A DNA stretch of 35,928 bases from Desulfosporosinus sp. I2 (GCF_000960765.1 NZ_JYNH01000034.1:1-35928), one strand, 5' to 3'. Shown: positions 24,884 to 32,979, numbered from the stretch's first letter. Made by a program: numbers and translations. Notes: a model not told the origin generated them from the sequence alone.

Positions 24884-25050
24884 AAGGCTGGAACGTAATG
24901 CTAATATAAGTGTGAAAGTATTATTACTCGGATACTGGAGCGTTTAACAGAAGAAATTTTTATATAAATTTAAAAAGTAAGATGTTAAAATAATATATTG
25001 TGAGTGATCAAAGTGAGAATATTAATGCTTATGAAAAAGGTGGGGCGGCA

Positions 25051-25773
25051 GTGGATAATAAAATAATTTGTGAACACAGGACTTATACCGATGTTATGAA
25101 AACCCATGACCACAGATTTGTTCAGTTAATACTGCCGCTTCAGGGAGTTCTGAACATCAGGACCGATGCCAAGGAATTAAAGTTGGATGAGGGCCATTTG
25201 TTTTTACTTCCACCTTCCTGCCAGCACACCTTCTGGGCAAAACAGAACAACAAATTTCTGGTATTGGATATTCCCCAATTTATGTTTCAATTGGGGGAAT
25301 TGGATAATTTTCCAGGTGGACAAAATTATGAAATGGATGAGAAATGGAAAGCCATTAGATTCCTTCTTTTAAGTGAAGTTGATCAAGATGAAATCGAATC
25401 ATCTAGGATCAGTTCTCTTTTTCATTATTTTAATACCTTCTTGACAGAATATCAGATTCCGGACTCGGTTAAATATATACAGCAATTCTATAACGAAGAG
25501 ATAAGCCTGGAGAAGCTCGCTTCTTTGGAACATTATACTGTTAACTATTTTTGTTCATGGTTCAAAGGCATTATGAACTGTACCCCGATGGCATATCTGA
25601 AAAGAGTGAGAATCCAGCAGTCAAAACAACTGCTTCTTGAGACAAGTCTTAATATTTTGCAGATTGCTTGGGAAGTGGGATATGTCCACCAGTCTTCTCT
25701 AAACAGAGTGTTTAAAGAAATCGAAGGTATTACTCCGGCAGAATATAGGCGGAACAATATGAAGATAAGCTAA
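25051..25773 (+). CDS. AraC-family transcriptional regulator
   Basis: About 240 aa from GTG 25051, with AAAGGTGGGG (25036-25045) close upstream. The frame is open to GTG 25000, which has no ribosome site. An N-terminal cupin-like sensor (HDHRFVQLILPLQG, then LDEGHLFLLPPSCQHTFWA) precedes the C-terminal double helix-turn-helix (about 145-240: ISLEKLASLEHYTVNYFCSW; ILQIAWEVGYVHQSSLNRVF; ITPAEYRR). The cupin is short, ending about residue 75. The EamA transporter gene starts 121 bp downstream in the same direction, a common AraC-EamA pairing, so that transporter is the likely target. Confidence 0.9.
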   Translation: MDNKIICEHRTYTDVMKTHDHRFVQLILPLQGVLNIRTDAKELKLDEGHLFLLPPSCQHTFWAKQNNKFLVLDIPQFMFQLGELDNFPGGQNYEMDEKWKAIRFLLLSEVDQDEIESSRISSLFHYFNTFLTEYQIPDSVKYIQQFYNEEISLEKLASLEHYTVNYFCSWFKGIMNCTPMAYLKRVRIQQSKQLLLETSLNILQIAWEVGYVHQSSLNRVFKEIEGITPAEYRRNNMKIS

Positions 25774-25894
25774 ATAATATCCTAATCCCAGTGAAAAAAA
25801 CTTTATCATTTTGCTTTATTATTTGTATAAAAGGACGCTGATCAGTTGTTTATATTATTACCAGAATTGATGAAATCAGCTAAAGGAGAAAATA

Positions 25895-26818
25895 ATGAAG
25901 AATAATGAAACTTTTTTCTCAAGCCTAGTGTTGGCAGCGGCGGTGCTCTGGGGAACGACAGGCACAGCCCAATCTTTTGCCCCTCCCGGCGCATCGCCAT
26001 TGTCCATCGGATCAGTTCGCCTGGCGGTAGGAGGCGTGGCTCTTCTAATTTTTGCCTGGCGGCGGGGAGCTTTGTCGGGAAATCCCCCCTGGTTCAAGGG
26101 GGCCACATTCCTCGCTGCCGGGTGTATGGCTGCCTATCAGCTTTTCTTTTTTGCTGGAGTTTTGAATACGGGGGTGGCTGTGGGAACAGTGGTGACCATC
26201 GGCAGCGCGCCGGTGTTCGCTGGTCTAATTTCTCTGATTTTGCGGCGGGAAAACCCGGGGCTAAAGTGGGCCGCAGCCACCCTGCTCGCAGTCATCGGAT
26301 GTATTCTGGTGATTACTGGCGGTCAGAAACTAGCGCTGAACTCCATTGGCGTCGTCCTGGCCTTGGGAGCCGGTGTCTCATATGCACTTTATGCCGCCGT
26401 CAGCAAGGAACTGCTGATGTCTCACCCTCCAGAAGCAGTGACCGGAATTGTATTCTCCATCGGGGCATTTATACTCTCTCCTTTTCTCTTTTTTTACAAC
26501 TTGGAGTGGCTGAAAACCATCCAAGGTACCGGTGTTGCCCTCCATTTGGGATTGGTAGCCACTGCCCTTGCTTATGTTTTGTTTTCGCATGGTCTGGCCA
26601 AAATACCCTTTCCCAAAGCAGTTACTTTATCCCTTGCGGAACCGGTTACTGCAGCGGCCCTAGGATTGTTTCTGCTGAAAGAAAAATTATCTCTCATTTC
26701 TCAAGTTGGGATGGTTCTGGTTTTTGCCGGATTGGTTATCCTGTCTTTGGGAGGATTAAGTAAAAAAGAAAGAAAACATAATACAACGTCTTACGGAGAT
26801 AAGGGACAATGGATGTAA
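25895..26818 (+). CDS. EamA/DMT-family transporter, GC-rich
   Basis: 307 aa, ten predicted membrane helices in two EamA repeats: SLVLAAAVLWGTTGTAQSF opens the first, with SIGSVRLAVGGVALLIF next; LGLVATALAYVLFSHGLAKI and EPVTAAALGLFLLKEKLS lie in the second. The start ATG has AAAGGAGA at proper spacing. Base use is strikingly unlike the flanks: runs such as GGCGGCGGGGAG and many GCC/GGC codons against AT-rich neighbours, which suggests recent transfer or a different ancestry. The terminal KKERKHNTTSYG tail is charged. A perfect 14-bp terminator follows directly. Substrate unknown. Confidence 0.92.
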   Translation: MKNNETFFSSLVLAAAVLWGTTGTAQSFAPPGASPLSIGSVRLAVGGVALLIFAWRRGALSGNPPWFKGATFLAAGCMAAYQLFFFAGVLNTGVAVGTVVTIGSAPVFAGLISLILRRENPGLKWAAATLLAVIGCILVITGGQKLALNSIGVVLALGAGVSYALYAAVSKELLMSHPPEAVTGIVFSIGAFILSPFLFFYNLEWLKTIQGTGVALHLGLVATALAYVLFSHGLAKIPFPKAVTLSLAEPVTAAALGLFLLKEKLSLISQVGMVLVFAGLVILSLGGLSKKERKHNTTSYGDKGQWM

Positions 26819-26824
26819 TTTAAT

Positions 26825-26869
26825 GCGTTGGTTGAGAAGATAGAAATTCTCAACCAACGCAGGATTTTT
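26825..26869 (+). terminator. Terminator of the GC-rich EamA gene
   Basis: Perfect 14-bp stem (26825-26838 with 26847-26860), then AGGATTTTT. Confidence 0.85.
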
Positions 26870-27055
26870 GAAAGGTAGCATCACAAAACATGATATAGAA
26901 TTTTTTTAAAGAAACGTTAAGTGAAAACCAATTCTCCATTTTCGGCCGGATTCCTGCTTGACGGCTGATTTACATGTTTTCATTTCCTTCACATTTTCGT
27001 TTTCTACACGTGTTTGTGCTCCAAAGACTAAAGTCCGTTTTTCTCTCTTCTGTGA

Positions 27056-27443
27056 TTAACTTCCTATGATTGGCATGGAATGCATATATTCCGAGCTTTC
27101 TACTTGTTTTACCATAAATGCTGCAATATCTTCACGAGCAATGTTAAAACTCATTTTCTTGTCACCAAAGCCGACTTTGACTTTGCCTGTGTATGGTGTG
27201 TCTTTTGGTGCCAGAAAACGAACAATAGTCCAGTCTAAATTTCCTGACTGAATAGCATCGGCAATAGCAATAATTTCTTTTTTGGCTTTTGGAAATGCAA
27301 TTCCAGCCAAAATGCCTGGAACAATGGTAATCAAGGAACGCGCGTCCTTTGAATAATGCACACTCGGAGTAGCCCAGTCTATAAGGCGGCACACACCAAG
27401 TTCCTTCATAGCCTTGATTATACTTTTGTGGTGGCACCAAACA
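27056..27443 (-). pseudogene. NAD(P)H-binding SDR-like oxidoreductase, N-terminally truncated
   Basis: The minus frame 27409-27056 encodes 117 aa resembling the C-terminal half of atypical SDR proteins of the NmrA/YwnB type: KELGVCRLIDWATPSVHY, then GNLDWTIVRFLAPKDTPYTG and FNIAREDIAAFMVKQVE. Those proteins are about 210 aa and begin with a GxTGxxG Rossmann motif, which is absent. Just upstream, another frame holds FGATTKV, and the frame to the ATG reads IIKAMKELG, so about 90 residues and the frame were lost by deletion. There is no proper ribosome site before the internal ATG. Probably inactive. Confidence 0.7.
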
Positions 27444-27471
27444 ACATGCCATATTAGGGTTAATAGACCGT

Positions 27472-27494
27472 AAAGCGACCAGTATGGTCGCTTT
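27472..27494 (-). terminator. Hairpin downstream of azlD
   Basis: AAAGCGACC (27472-27480) pairs perfectly with GGTCGCTTT (27486-27494). It lies 35 bp beyond the azlD stop on the minus strand. The T tract is short. Confidence 0.55.
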
Positions 27495-27528
27495 CGTTAT
27501 GGTATGGCATTTGAAGAAAGTGAGTTAT

Positions 27529-27846
27529 CTAAATTAACTTCAGGACAAACATAATTGACATTCCGATACCCAAGGTGGCAATAATATTACGGCTCTTATA
27601 AGCCACAAAGGCAGCAACAATACCCGCAATCAGGTAGTGATTGTTTAAACTAATATCCAAATATCCCTTGGGTAAAAGTAATGACGGTACGATTAAGGCT
27701 GTCAATATGGCAACCGGGACATATTTTAACCATCTGTTTAACCAAGTTGGTACCCCTGTAAATCGGAACAATGCTAGAGCTCCGATTCTGGTAAAATAAG
27801 TAACTAAGGCCATCCCTATAATGATGTAAAATACTTCACTACGCAT
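27529..27846 (-). CDS. azlD: AzlD, small subunit of branched-chain amino acid exporter
   Basis: 105 aa with four hydrophobic segments (IIGMALVTYFTRIGALALF; YVPVAILTALIVPSLLL; YLIAGIVAAFVAYKS; NIIATLGIGMSIMFVLKLI), the size and pattern of AzlD. AzlC and AzlD together export branched-chain amino acids and analogues in Bacilli and Clostridia. The gene overlaps the end of azlC by 8 bases, so the two are translationally coupled in one minus-strand operon. The motif TRIGALALFRF after the first helix is conserved in the family. A hairpin follows downstream. Confidence 0.92.
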   Translation of the reverse strand: MRSEVFYIIIGMALVTYFTRIGALALFRFTGVPTWLNRWLKYVPVAILTALIVPSLLLPKGYLDISLNNHYLIAGIVAAFVAYKSRNIIATLGIGMSIMFVLKLI

Positions 27847-28561
27847 GTTCGCTATCCCCCTCTAATAAGCCCCCTATTAAGCTGGCTATAAGGCAGGCGA
27901 TAATAATATACCACTTACCGGGTAAATACAGGGCAGCAATCACCGAAACCACTGCAGCCATACCGAATACAATTAGACTGATGCGGTCTGCCAACCGCGG
28001 TATCAGCAATACCAGAAAAGTTGCCGGCATAGCAAAATCAAGCCCCCAAGTTAAGGGGTCGGAAATGTAGCCGCCCAAAACTACCCCAGCTACAGTAGAT
28101 AAAACCCAAACTAGATAAAGCATTGTACTCACGGTCAATTGATAGAGCACACTGTATTTGGCCTTGTGAATTCGGCTAATGGTCAGGGCATAGGCTTCAT
28201 CGGTCAAAAAGAATGCCAGGAGTGCTTGTAGAGGAAACGGCAATCTAATCATATAGGGCGCCAAGGATGATCCCATGATCAAGTGGCGCAAGTTTACCAG
28301 CAAGGTAGTAAGTATAATAATTCCCCAGCCCGTTATGCCTGTGCCCAGCATGGTAATGCCAATGAACTGTGACGCACCGGCAAAAACAAAGACAGACATT
28401 AAAATAGTTTCTACGCCGGACATTTTTGCAGTAAGCCCCATTATCCCGCAGGTAATACCAAAGGGCACTACCCCGAGCACCACTGGAATGCACTCGCGGA
28501 GTGCCACCCATACTTCTTCCGCTAGTTCATTCTTACCTGAGATGAGATTTGATAGCTGCAT
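27839..28561 (-). CDS. azlC: AzlC, large subunit of branched-chain amino acid exporter
   Basis: About 240 aa; I place the start at the second ATG (28561), seven bases after GGTGG, although an in-frame ATG at 28567 is nearly adjacent to the ribosome site. Family landmarks: GVVPFGITCGIMG, FVFAGASQFIGITMLG, NLRHLIMGSSLAPYM and FFLTDEAYALT. About eight membrane helices are expected. It forms the exporter with AzlD. The operon is divergent from the MocR-type regulator, with 114 bp between starts containing a promoter and an inverted repeat, so that regulator is the likely controller. Confidence 0.93.
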   Translation of the reverse strand: MQLSNLISGKNELAEEVWVALRECIPVVLGVVPFGITCGIMGLTAKMSGVETILMSVFVFAGASQFIGITMLGTGITGWGIIILTTLLVNLRHLIMGSSLAPYMIRLPFPLQALLAFFLTDEAYALTISRIHKAKYSVLYQLTVSTMLYLVWVLSTVAGVVLGGYISDPLTWGLDFAMPATFLVLLIPRLADRISLIVFGMAAVVSVIAALYLPGKWYIIIACLIASLIGGLLEGDSEHA

Positions 28562-28614
28562 AATCATTCCACCTACCCTTAATATTTCTTATATTTTAAC
28601 GAGTTGGGAAAACA

Positions 28615-28643
28615 TTGTAAATATCCAATTGTATAGATATAAT
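28615..28643 (+). promoter_or_regulatory. Promoter of the MocR-type gene
   Basis: TTGTAA (28615-28620), a 17-bp spacer and TATAAT (28638-28643), 32 bp before the ATG. Confidence 0.7.
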
Positions 28644-28655
28644 AGAAATTGGATA
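28622..28655. promoter_or_regulatory. Operator-like inverted repeat over the MocR/azlC promoter region
   Basis: TATCCAATT (28622-28630) and AATTGGATA (28647-28655) are perfect inverted copies separated by 16 bp. They bracket the -10 of the MocR gene, so binding would block it (autoregulation) and could affect azlC. Confidence 0.55.
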
Positions 28656-28675
28656 CAAAATAAGGAGAAAAGCAA

Positions 28676-30205
28676 ATGGACATATCCAAACACCTGAATA
28701 GTGCAGAGCTGGATACCTTGAATAAGCAACCGCTCTATCTGCAAATTGCCTTACTCATTGCTGACAAAATCCAAAAGCTAATCCTACCTTCAGGTACGAA
28801 GCTACCGCCTGAGCGGGAATTAGCTGACCTCTTTGCTGTAAGCCGCACAACTGCTATCAATGCCTATCGCAAGTTAGAACAACAGGGTTTGGTATGGACA
28901 AAGGTGGGTAGCGGGACTTATGTAGCCCAAGCACGAAATGTTGAGTCCCTATTCGAAGTTCCCTGGCCCCAACTCTTTACCGCCTATCCTCAAAACCCGT
29001 CAGCGTCAATCTTGAGGGATATGCTTTCTACTCCTGCGCCAGGTACTATATCTCTGGCCGCAGGCATGCCTGATCCGGCCCTTTATCCTATGGAGACTTT
29101 TACCGAGTTGTTTAACCGGAATATTGGAAGGGCCGCCCCGGGTGATTTTGGACATATTGCTATAGAAGGTTATAACCCATTGAGAAGGGCAATCGCCTCA
29201 ATGTTGAGCGAGAAGGGCATACCTGCTTCGAAGGAGAATATACTCACTCTCTCAGGGTCCCAACAAGGCTTATATTTACTTAGCAAAGTGTTGTTGGAGC
29301 CAGGCGACTATGTTGTGATGGAAGTACCAACGTTTATTGGTGCTATTCAGGTTTTTCAGGCTGCAAGGGCAAAGATTTTAAGCCTGCCTTGTTCGGGAAA
29401 ATTATCATTAGAGCTGTTGGAGGACTATATCATTCGTTACCGGCCAAAATTGTTATATATGATACCTACTTATCAAAATCCGACGGGGAGGGTAATGCCT
29501 GCACAAGAGCGCCAAGATTTAATTAAACTTGCAAAACGTCATCGGCTTGTTATAGTGGAAGACGATCCCTATAGCGATTTGTGCTATGGCGAACAGCCCC
29601 CTCAGGCTCTTAAAGCAATGGATTCCTACGGAGGAGTAGTTTATCTGGGGACTTTCTCGAAAATTCTATTTCCAGGTTTACGTACAGGTTATCTTGTAGG
29701 TCCGCCTGTTTTAATCAACCGGCTTGCCCTGGAAAAACAGTTTATTGACCTGCATACAAACAACATAGCCCAATGGCTTGTGACGATGTTCTTAAATGAA
29801 GGGATGCTTGCAGGGCATCTGACCACGGTGCGGAGGGAATATAAAAAACGCCGGGATACAATGGCTAAAGCTCTCCAGCGTTTGTGTGCAAACGATCTTG
29901 AATTTACCGTACCCGAGGGAGGATTTTACTTTTGGTGTAAGTTAAAACAAGCGGGCACTTCCCAGCGACTCCTACAGGAAGCTGCCAAAAACCGAATTTC
30001 CTTTGCGCCTGGCGAAGCTTTCCAAACAGTGCCCACCCTTGATAAAGAGTTTCGCCTCTGTTTTACGACTCACAATGAAGCAGTTTTGCTTGAAGGCGTA
30101 AAGCGCTTGGCCAAAACCATGACACAAATAACAAAAAAGAATAAAGATAACGATAACGATAACGATAACGATGCACCGCCTTGTTCGGTATGGCCGATTG
30201 TTTAA
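28676..30205 (+). CDS. MocR-family regulator (GntR helix-turn-helix fused to a PLP aminotransferase domain)
   Basis: 509 aa. Residues 17-85 are a GntR winged helix (PLYLQIALLIADKIQKLILP, then LPPERELADLFAVSRTTAIN and GLVWTKVGSGTYVA). From about 120 on it is a fold-type I aminotransferase domain: N268 in YQNPTGRV, D297 in VEDDPYSDLC, K329 in LGTFSKILFPGLRTG, and R336. PLP binding should therefore be intact. Such proteins sense PLP or an amine. Its divergence from azlCD points to control of amino acid export. The C-terminus carries an odd tail, NKDNDNDNDNDAPP, encoded by a GATAAC repeat, which lengthens the protein beyond the usual 460-490. AAGGAGA precedes the ATG. Confidence 0.93.
   Translation: MDISKHLNSAELDTLNKQPLYLQIALLIADKIQKLILPSGTKLPPERELADLFAVSRTTAINAYRKLEQQGLVWTKVGSGTYVAQARNVESLFEVPWPQLFTAYPQNPSASILRDMLSTPAPGTISLAAGMPDPALYPMETFTELFNRNIGRAAPGDFGHIAIEGYNPLRRAIASMLSEKGIPASKENILTLSGSQQGLYLLSKVLLEPGDYVVMEVPTFIGAIQVFQAARAKILSLPCSGKLSLELLEDYIIRYRPKLLYMIPTYQNPTGRVMPAQERQDLIKLAKRHRLVIVEDDPYSDLCYGEQPPQALKAMDSYGGVVYLGTFSKILFPGLRTGYLVGPPVLINRLALEKQFIDLHTNNIAQWLVTMFLNEGMLAGHLTTVRREYKKRRDTMAKALQRLCANDLEFTVPEGGFYFWCKLKQAGTSQRLLQEAAKNRISFAPGEAFQTVPTLDKEFRLCFTTHNEAVLLEGVKRLAKTMTQITKKNKDNDNDNDNDAPPCSVWPIV
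30146..30171. repeat. Hexanucleotide repeat in the MocR 3' end
   Basis: Four GATAAC units plus GAT, encoding alternating Asp-Asn. The unit length keeps the reading frame when copies are gained or lost. Confidence 0.85.
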
Positions 30206-30226
30206 CCTATAGAGGAGGAATTAGAA

Positions 30227-31006
30227 ATGAGAATACCAATATATCAAATTGATGCGTTTACAAACGTACAGTTTAAAGGAAATCCTGCGGCTGTGTGTCC
30301 ATTGGAAGCATGGATTAGCGATGATTTGATGCAGAAGATTGCTGCAGAAAATAACTTATCGGAGACAGCCTTTTTCGTAAAGAAGGGTTATGATTATGAG
30401 TTGAGATGGTTCACGCCAAAAGGAGAAATAGACCTTTGCGGGCATGCTACGCTGGCGACGGCCTATGTCATATATACATATTTGGATAATAGTATAGCGA
30501 ATATTAAATTCCATACTATGAGTGGAGTGTTGGAAGTATCAAAGGAAGGTAGCCTATTGTCAATGATATTTCCCTCCAGGGAAGGAGAAAGATGCGAGGC
30601 TCCCGAGGCACTTGTTAAGGGTCTGGGCAAGAAGCCAATTGAAGTTTACAAGTCAAGAGACTATATGGCGGTTTTTGAAACTGAACAAGATATACTGAAT
30701 CTGGAATTGAATATGGACGAACTGAAAAAGCTGGATGCATTTGCTGTAATTGCTACAGCGAGGGGGAATGAAGTAGATTTTGTATCGAGATTTTTTGCCC
30801 CAAAGGCGGGAGTGGATGAAGACCCTGTAACGGGCTCTGCTCATTGTACGTTGGTCCCTTATTGGAAAAAGAAATTATGCAAGAATGAGTTTGTGGTATT
30901 ACAATTATCGGAAAGAGGAGGAAAGCTCTACTGTACCGATTTAGGAGAAACGGTAAGAATGTCTGGGGAAGCAGTGCCTTATTTAGAAGGATATATCAAT
31001 GTATAG
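30227..31006 (+). CDS. PhzF-family isomerase/epimerase-like protein
   Basis: 259 aa, within the family range (about 260-300). PhzF-like proteins are diaminopimelate-epimerase folds with a single catalytic Glu. Landmarks: QIDAFTNVQFKGNPAAVC at the start, NNLSETAFFV with E46, DLCGHATLATAYV, and DEDPVTGSAHCTLVPYW. All are intact, so an active isomerase is likely; natural substrates of most family members are unknown. It follows the MocR gene by 21 bp with GAGGAGGAATT before the ATG and is likely in its transcript, suggesting shared amino acid-related regulation. A hairpin terminator is found at 31171. Confidence 0.92.
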   Translation: MRIPIYQIDAFTNVQFKGNPAAVCPLEAWISDDLMQKIAAENNLSETAFFVKKGYDYELRWFTPKGEIDLCGHATLATAYVIYTYLDNSIANIKFHTMSGVLEVSKEGSLLSMIFPSREGERCEAPEALVKGLGKKPIEVYKSRDYMAVFETEQDILNLELNMDELKKLDAFAVIATARGNEVDFVSRFFAPKAGVDEDPVTGSAHCTLVPYWKKKLCKNEFVVLQLSERGGKLYCTDLGETVRMSGEAVPYLEGYINV

Positions 31007-31338
31007 ATATATCTAAATTATTGATTTAGTACAGAATCTTCTTATTAAGGCCCGGATTTCTTGTCACCTGGTAGCTTTCCATTATTCATAAATTGGGTTT
31101 GACTATAACTGGAAGCTGCTTCCGGAGTGAGGCTAGGGGCGTTGTGCGCCAATAGTTCTTTCCCCATTTAGGTCATAGCACTGACTCATTAACTGAGCTG
31201 GCTATGGCCTTTGTTGTGACTTTAACACTTAATACAGAAAGTTAGTCGTATTTAGTATCACTACTTTAATTTTGACAATAGAAATCCGAGCTATAGATAA
31301 AAAGTTAGTTATTTTTTTCATGTCCGCTAATAACTGCT
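31007..31338. other. Non-coding gap after the PhzF gene
   Basis: Apart from the hairpin at 31171-31209 and a short palindrome (GGAAGCTGCTTCC near 31110), I see no coding signal or known RNA motif in this 332-bp gap. Confidence 0.4.
31171..31213 (+). terminator. Probable terminator of the MocR-PhzF transcript
   Basis: GGTCATAGC (31171-31179) pairs with GCTATGGCC (31201-31209) with one G-U; an inner CTCA/TGAG stem extends it. TTTGTT follows. Confidence 0.55.
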
Positions 31339-31455
31339 TCAATCCGCATATGATTGGTTAAAGAGGACTTTAGCATCCAATGATTTTTCATAGAACTGAA
31401 TAGCTTCCTTTGCATTTCCGTCCATCATCAAAAAAGGGACCAATTGCAAAGTCAT
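31339..31455 (-). pseudogene. VOC/PhnB-like protein, N-terminal stump
   Basis: The minus-strand ATG at 31455 has a good AAGGAGTT ribosome site and encodes MTLQLVPFLMMDGNAKEAIQ, then FYEKSLDAKVLFNQSYAD, stopping at 31339-31341. This matches the first 38 residues of PhnB/3-demethylubiquinone-9 3-methyltransferase-like VOC proteins (start, G-A-EAI-FY-K, F-A-V). Those are about 130-150 aa, so three quarters are missing. The deletion lies near 31339. It is divergent from a regulator stump that is also truncated. Confidence 0.65.
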
Positions 31456-31513
31456 AATTAACAACTCCTTAAGGTTTTTTCTATTTTGTCCGTCCATGGT
31501 TGTAATTATAGCT

Positions 31514-31536
31514 TATAATAGTGACAAGAATTGTCA
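31514..31536 (+). promoter_or_regulatory. Candidate -10 and operator between the VOC and regulator stumps
   Basis: TATAAT (31514-31519) is followed directly by the inverted repeat TGACAA-GAA-TTGTCA (31522-31536), a layout suited to repression by the divergent YafY-type regulator. Confidence 0.45.
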
Positions 31537-31559
31537 TAACTTTTTAGCGGAGTAATATT

Positions 31560-31745
31560 ATGCCCAAATCTAAACGGCTTATGGAATTGATGATGATCGT
31601 CAACCGAAAGCGAAAGTTCACAGTCAAAGAACTTGCCAACGAGTTTAATGTATTGCCGAGGACGATATTAAGGGACTTACAGGAATTGAGTGAGTTAGGG
31701 GTTCCATTGTATTCGGAAGTATGTTCTAACTACCTTGAAAATTAG
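31560..31745 (+). pseudogene. YafY/WYL-type regulator, N-terminal stump
   Basis: 61 aa. Residues 1-52 form the HTH_11 domain of YafY/PafC-like regulators: KSKRLMELMMIVNRKRKFTV, then ELANEFNVLPRTILRDLQEL and GVPLYSEV. In intact proteins (about 300 aa) GVPLYSE is followed by a Gly-rich GGY turn and a WYL sensor domain, which are absent: the frame ends eight residues later with CSNYLEN. GCGGAG precedes the ATG. It is divergent from a VOC-protein stump, the classic regulator-target pair for this family, so both genes of a former module were cut at their 3' ends. The isolated HTH might still bind DNA. Confidence 0.7.
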
Positions 31746-31809
31746 TCTTAACTGCCACTTCATGAGATAAGTAGATCAGATTCCTGTCTATCAGAAAGGG
31801 GACCTCGTA

Positions 31810-32979
31810 TTGCGTTACAAGTATTGTAGTATTGTTTTTGGCATTATCGTCCTTGTTTTTATGTTAGCAGGCGGTGGCAAGGAGCAACCTAATGAAGGAG
31901 GTTACATTCCGACTAGCCAGAGTTCTGCTACACCTGGCAATTTAAGTCCACGAGCATGGATTAACATAGCATCTATACATATGGTTGACGCAATGACGGG
32001 GTGGGCCATGAGCCAAGAGTCTTTATTGAGGACCGTCGATGGTGGGGCTAGTTGGACAGACGTTACCCCGAAGGGTATTGGAAGTCTGAGGGAAGGTACA
32101 TGGTCAGTTTATGATATGCAAACTGTTTGGGCTGTTTTTAATGTGGAATCATCAACGGGCATTACCATTTACCGTACCACAGATGGAGGGCGAAAGTGGG
32201 AAAGTGCTCAAATTAATACAATCCCAGATCATGGTAGAGTTACTTCGCTAGCTTTCCTTGATTCTACGCATGGTTGGCTGTTGATCAGCTATGGTGCTGC
32301 TATGGGTTCAGAATCAATAGGAGTGTTCCAAACTAGTGACGGTGCTGCAACTTGGAAGTTAACTGCCTCGGTAACCACCAATCAGGAAATACCCAAAGGA
32401 GTGCCTTTAACGGGTGCTAAGAACGGACTCAGATTTGTCGATCAGAAAAACGGTTGGCTAACAGGGTTTTCACATGCTAACGGAATTTGGCTGTATTCCA
32501 CATCCGATGGGGGACAGACATGGATGCCCCAAAGCATTGTCGCTCCACCAGGTTATCAAACTGGGGGAGGATCGGTGAGTACCGAACCACCGCATTTTTT
32601 TGGGCGAAAAGTTGGATTATTGCCAGTTGAATTTAGAGGTCAAACACCGCCAGTATTAGTTTTCTATAGGACTCAGGACGGAGGAATGAGTTGGACTCCA
32701 ACAACCCCTGTCCAGTCTGCACAAGAATCATTAGAATCATATTGGGGATTTCATTGGAGTATTATCGATGCAACACATATTTTCGTGTGTGACGGCTATA
32801 AGTTATATTGCACATTGGATGGCTCGCACTCATTCGTCTCCATTACACCGAATATAAGTCTAAAGAACCTTCAACAGCTGGATTTTGCTTCGGAACAATT
32901 AGGATGGGCAATCATTGATGGAGGCTTATGGAAGACCAGCGATGGTGGGCACACTTGGATTCAAGTTAAGGCTTCTTAA
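31810..32979 (+). CDS. Secreted protein with YCF48/BNR-like repeats
   Basis: 389 aa from TTG 31810; GAAAGGGGACC lies just upstream. An N-terminal hydrophobic signal (YCSIVFGIIVLVFMLAGG) leads to a mature part made of repeated beta-propeller blades of the type TGWAMSQESLLRTVDGG-SW and TTDGGRKW, recurring about six times up to LWKTSDGGHTWIQV. This is the YCF48/BNR (sialidase-like Asp-box) pattern; such proteins in Firmicutes are usually lipoproteins of unknown function. Here the expected lipobox LAGC reads LAGG (GGT instead of TGT), so the protein may be released or cleaved by signal peptidase I. It stands alone, downstream of the regulator stump. Confidence 0.85.
   Translation: MRYKYCSIVFGIIVLVFMLAGGGKEQPNEGGYIPTSQSSATPGNLSPRAWINIASIHMVDAMTGWAMSQESLLRTVDGGASWTDVTPKGIGSLREGTWSVYDMQTVWAVFNVESSTGITIYRTTDGGRKWESAQINTIPDHGRVTSLAFLDSTHGWLLISYGAAMGSESIGVFQTSDGAATWKLTASVTTNQEIPKGVPLTGAKNGLRFVDQKNGWLTGFSHANGIWLYSTSDGGQTWMPQSIVAPPGYQTGGGSVSTEPPHFFGRKVGLLPVEFRGQTPPVLVFYRTQDGGMSWTPTTPVQSAQESLESYWGFHWSIIDATHIFVCDGYKLYCTLDGSHSFVSITPNISLKNLQQLDFASEQLGWAIIDGGLWKTSDGGHTWIQVKAS

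Noticed and set aside
26122-26763. 213-aa plus-strand ORF inside the GC-rich EamA gene
   Set aside because: A long open frame is expected in GC-rich DNA. Its product is rich in Cys, Arg and Ser with no domain, while the EamA frame has clear membrane helices.
27162-27452. 96-aa minus-strand ORF over the oxidoreductase remnant
   Set aside because: It is a shifted frame of the NmrA-like remnant; only the first few codons may reflect the upstream part of the broken gene.
31100-31210. Possible riboswitch or structured RNA after the PhzF gene
   Set aside because: Several short inverted repeats occur, but none matches a known riboswitch core and the downstream gene is not in position to be controlled.
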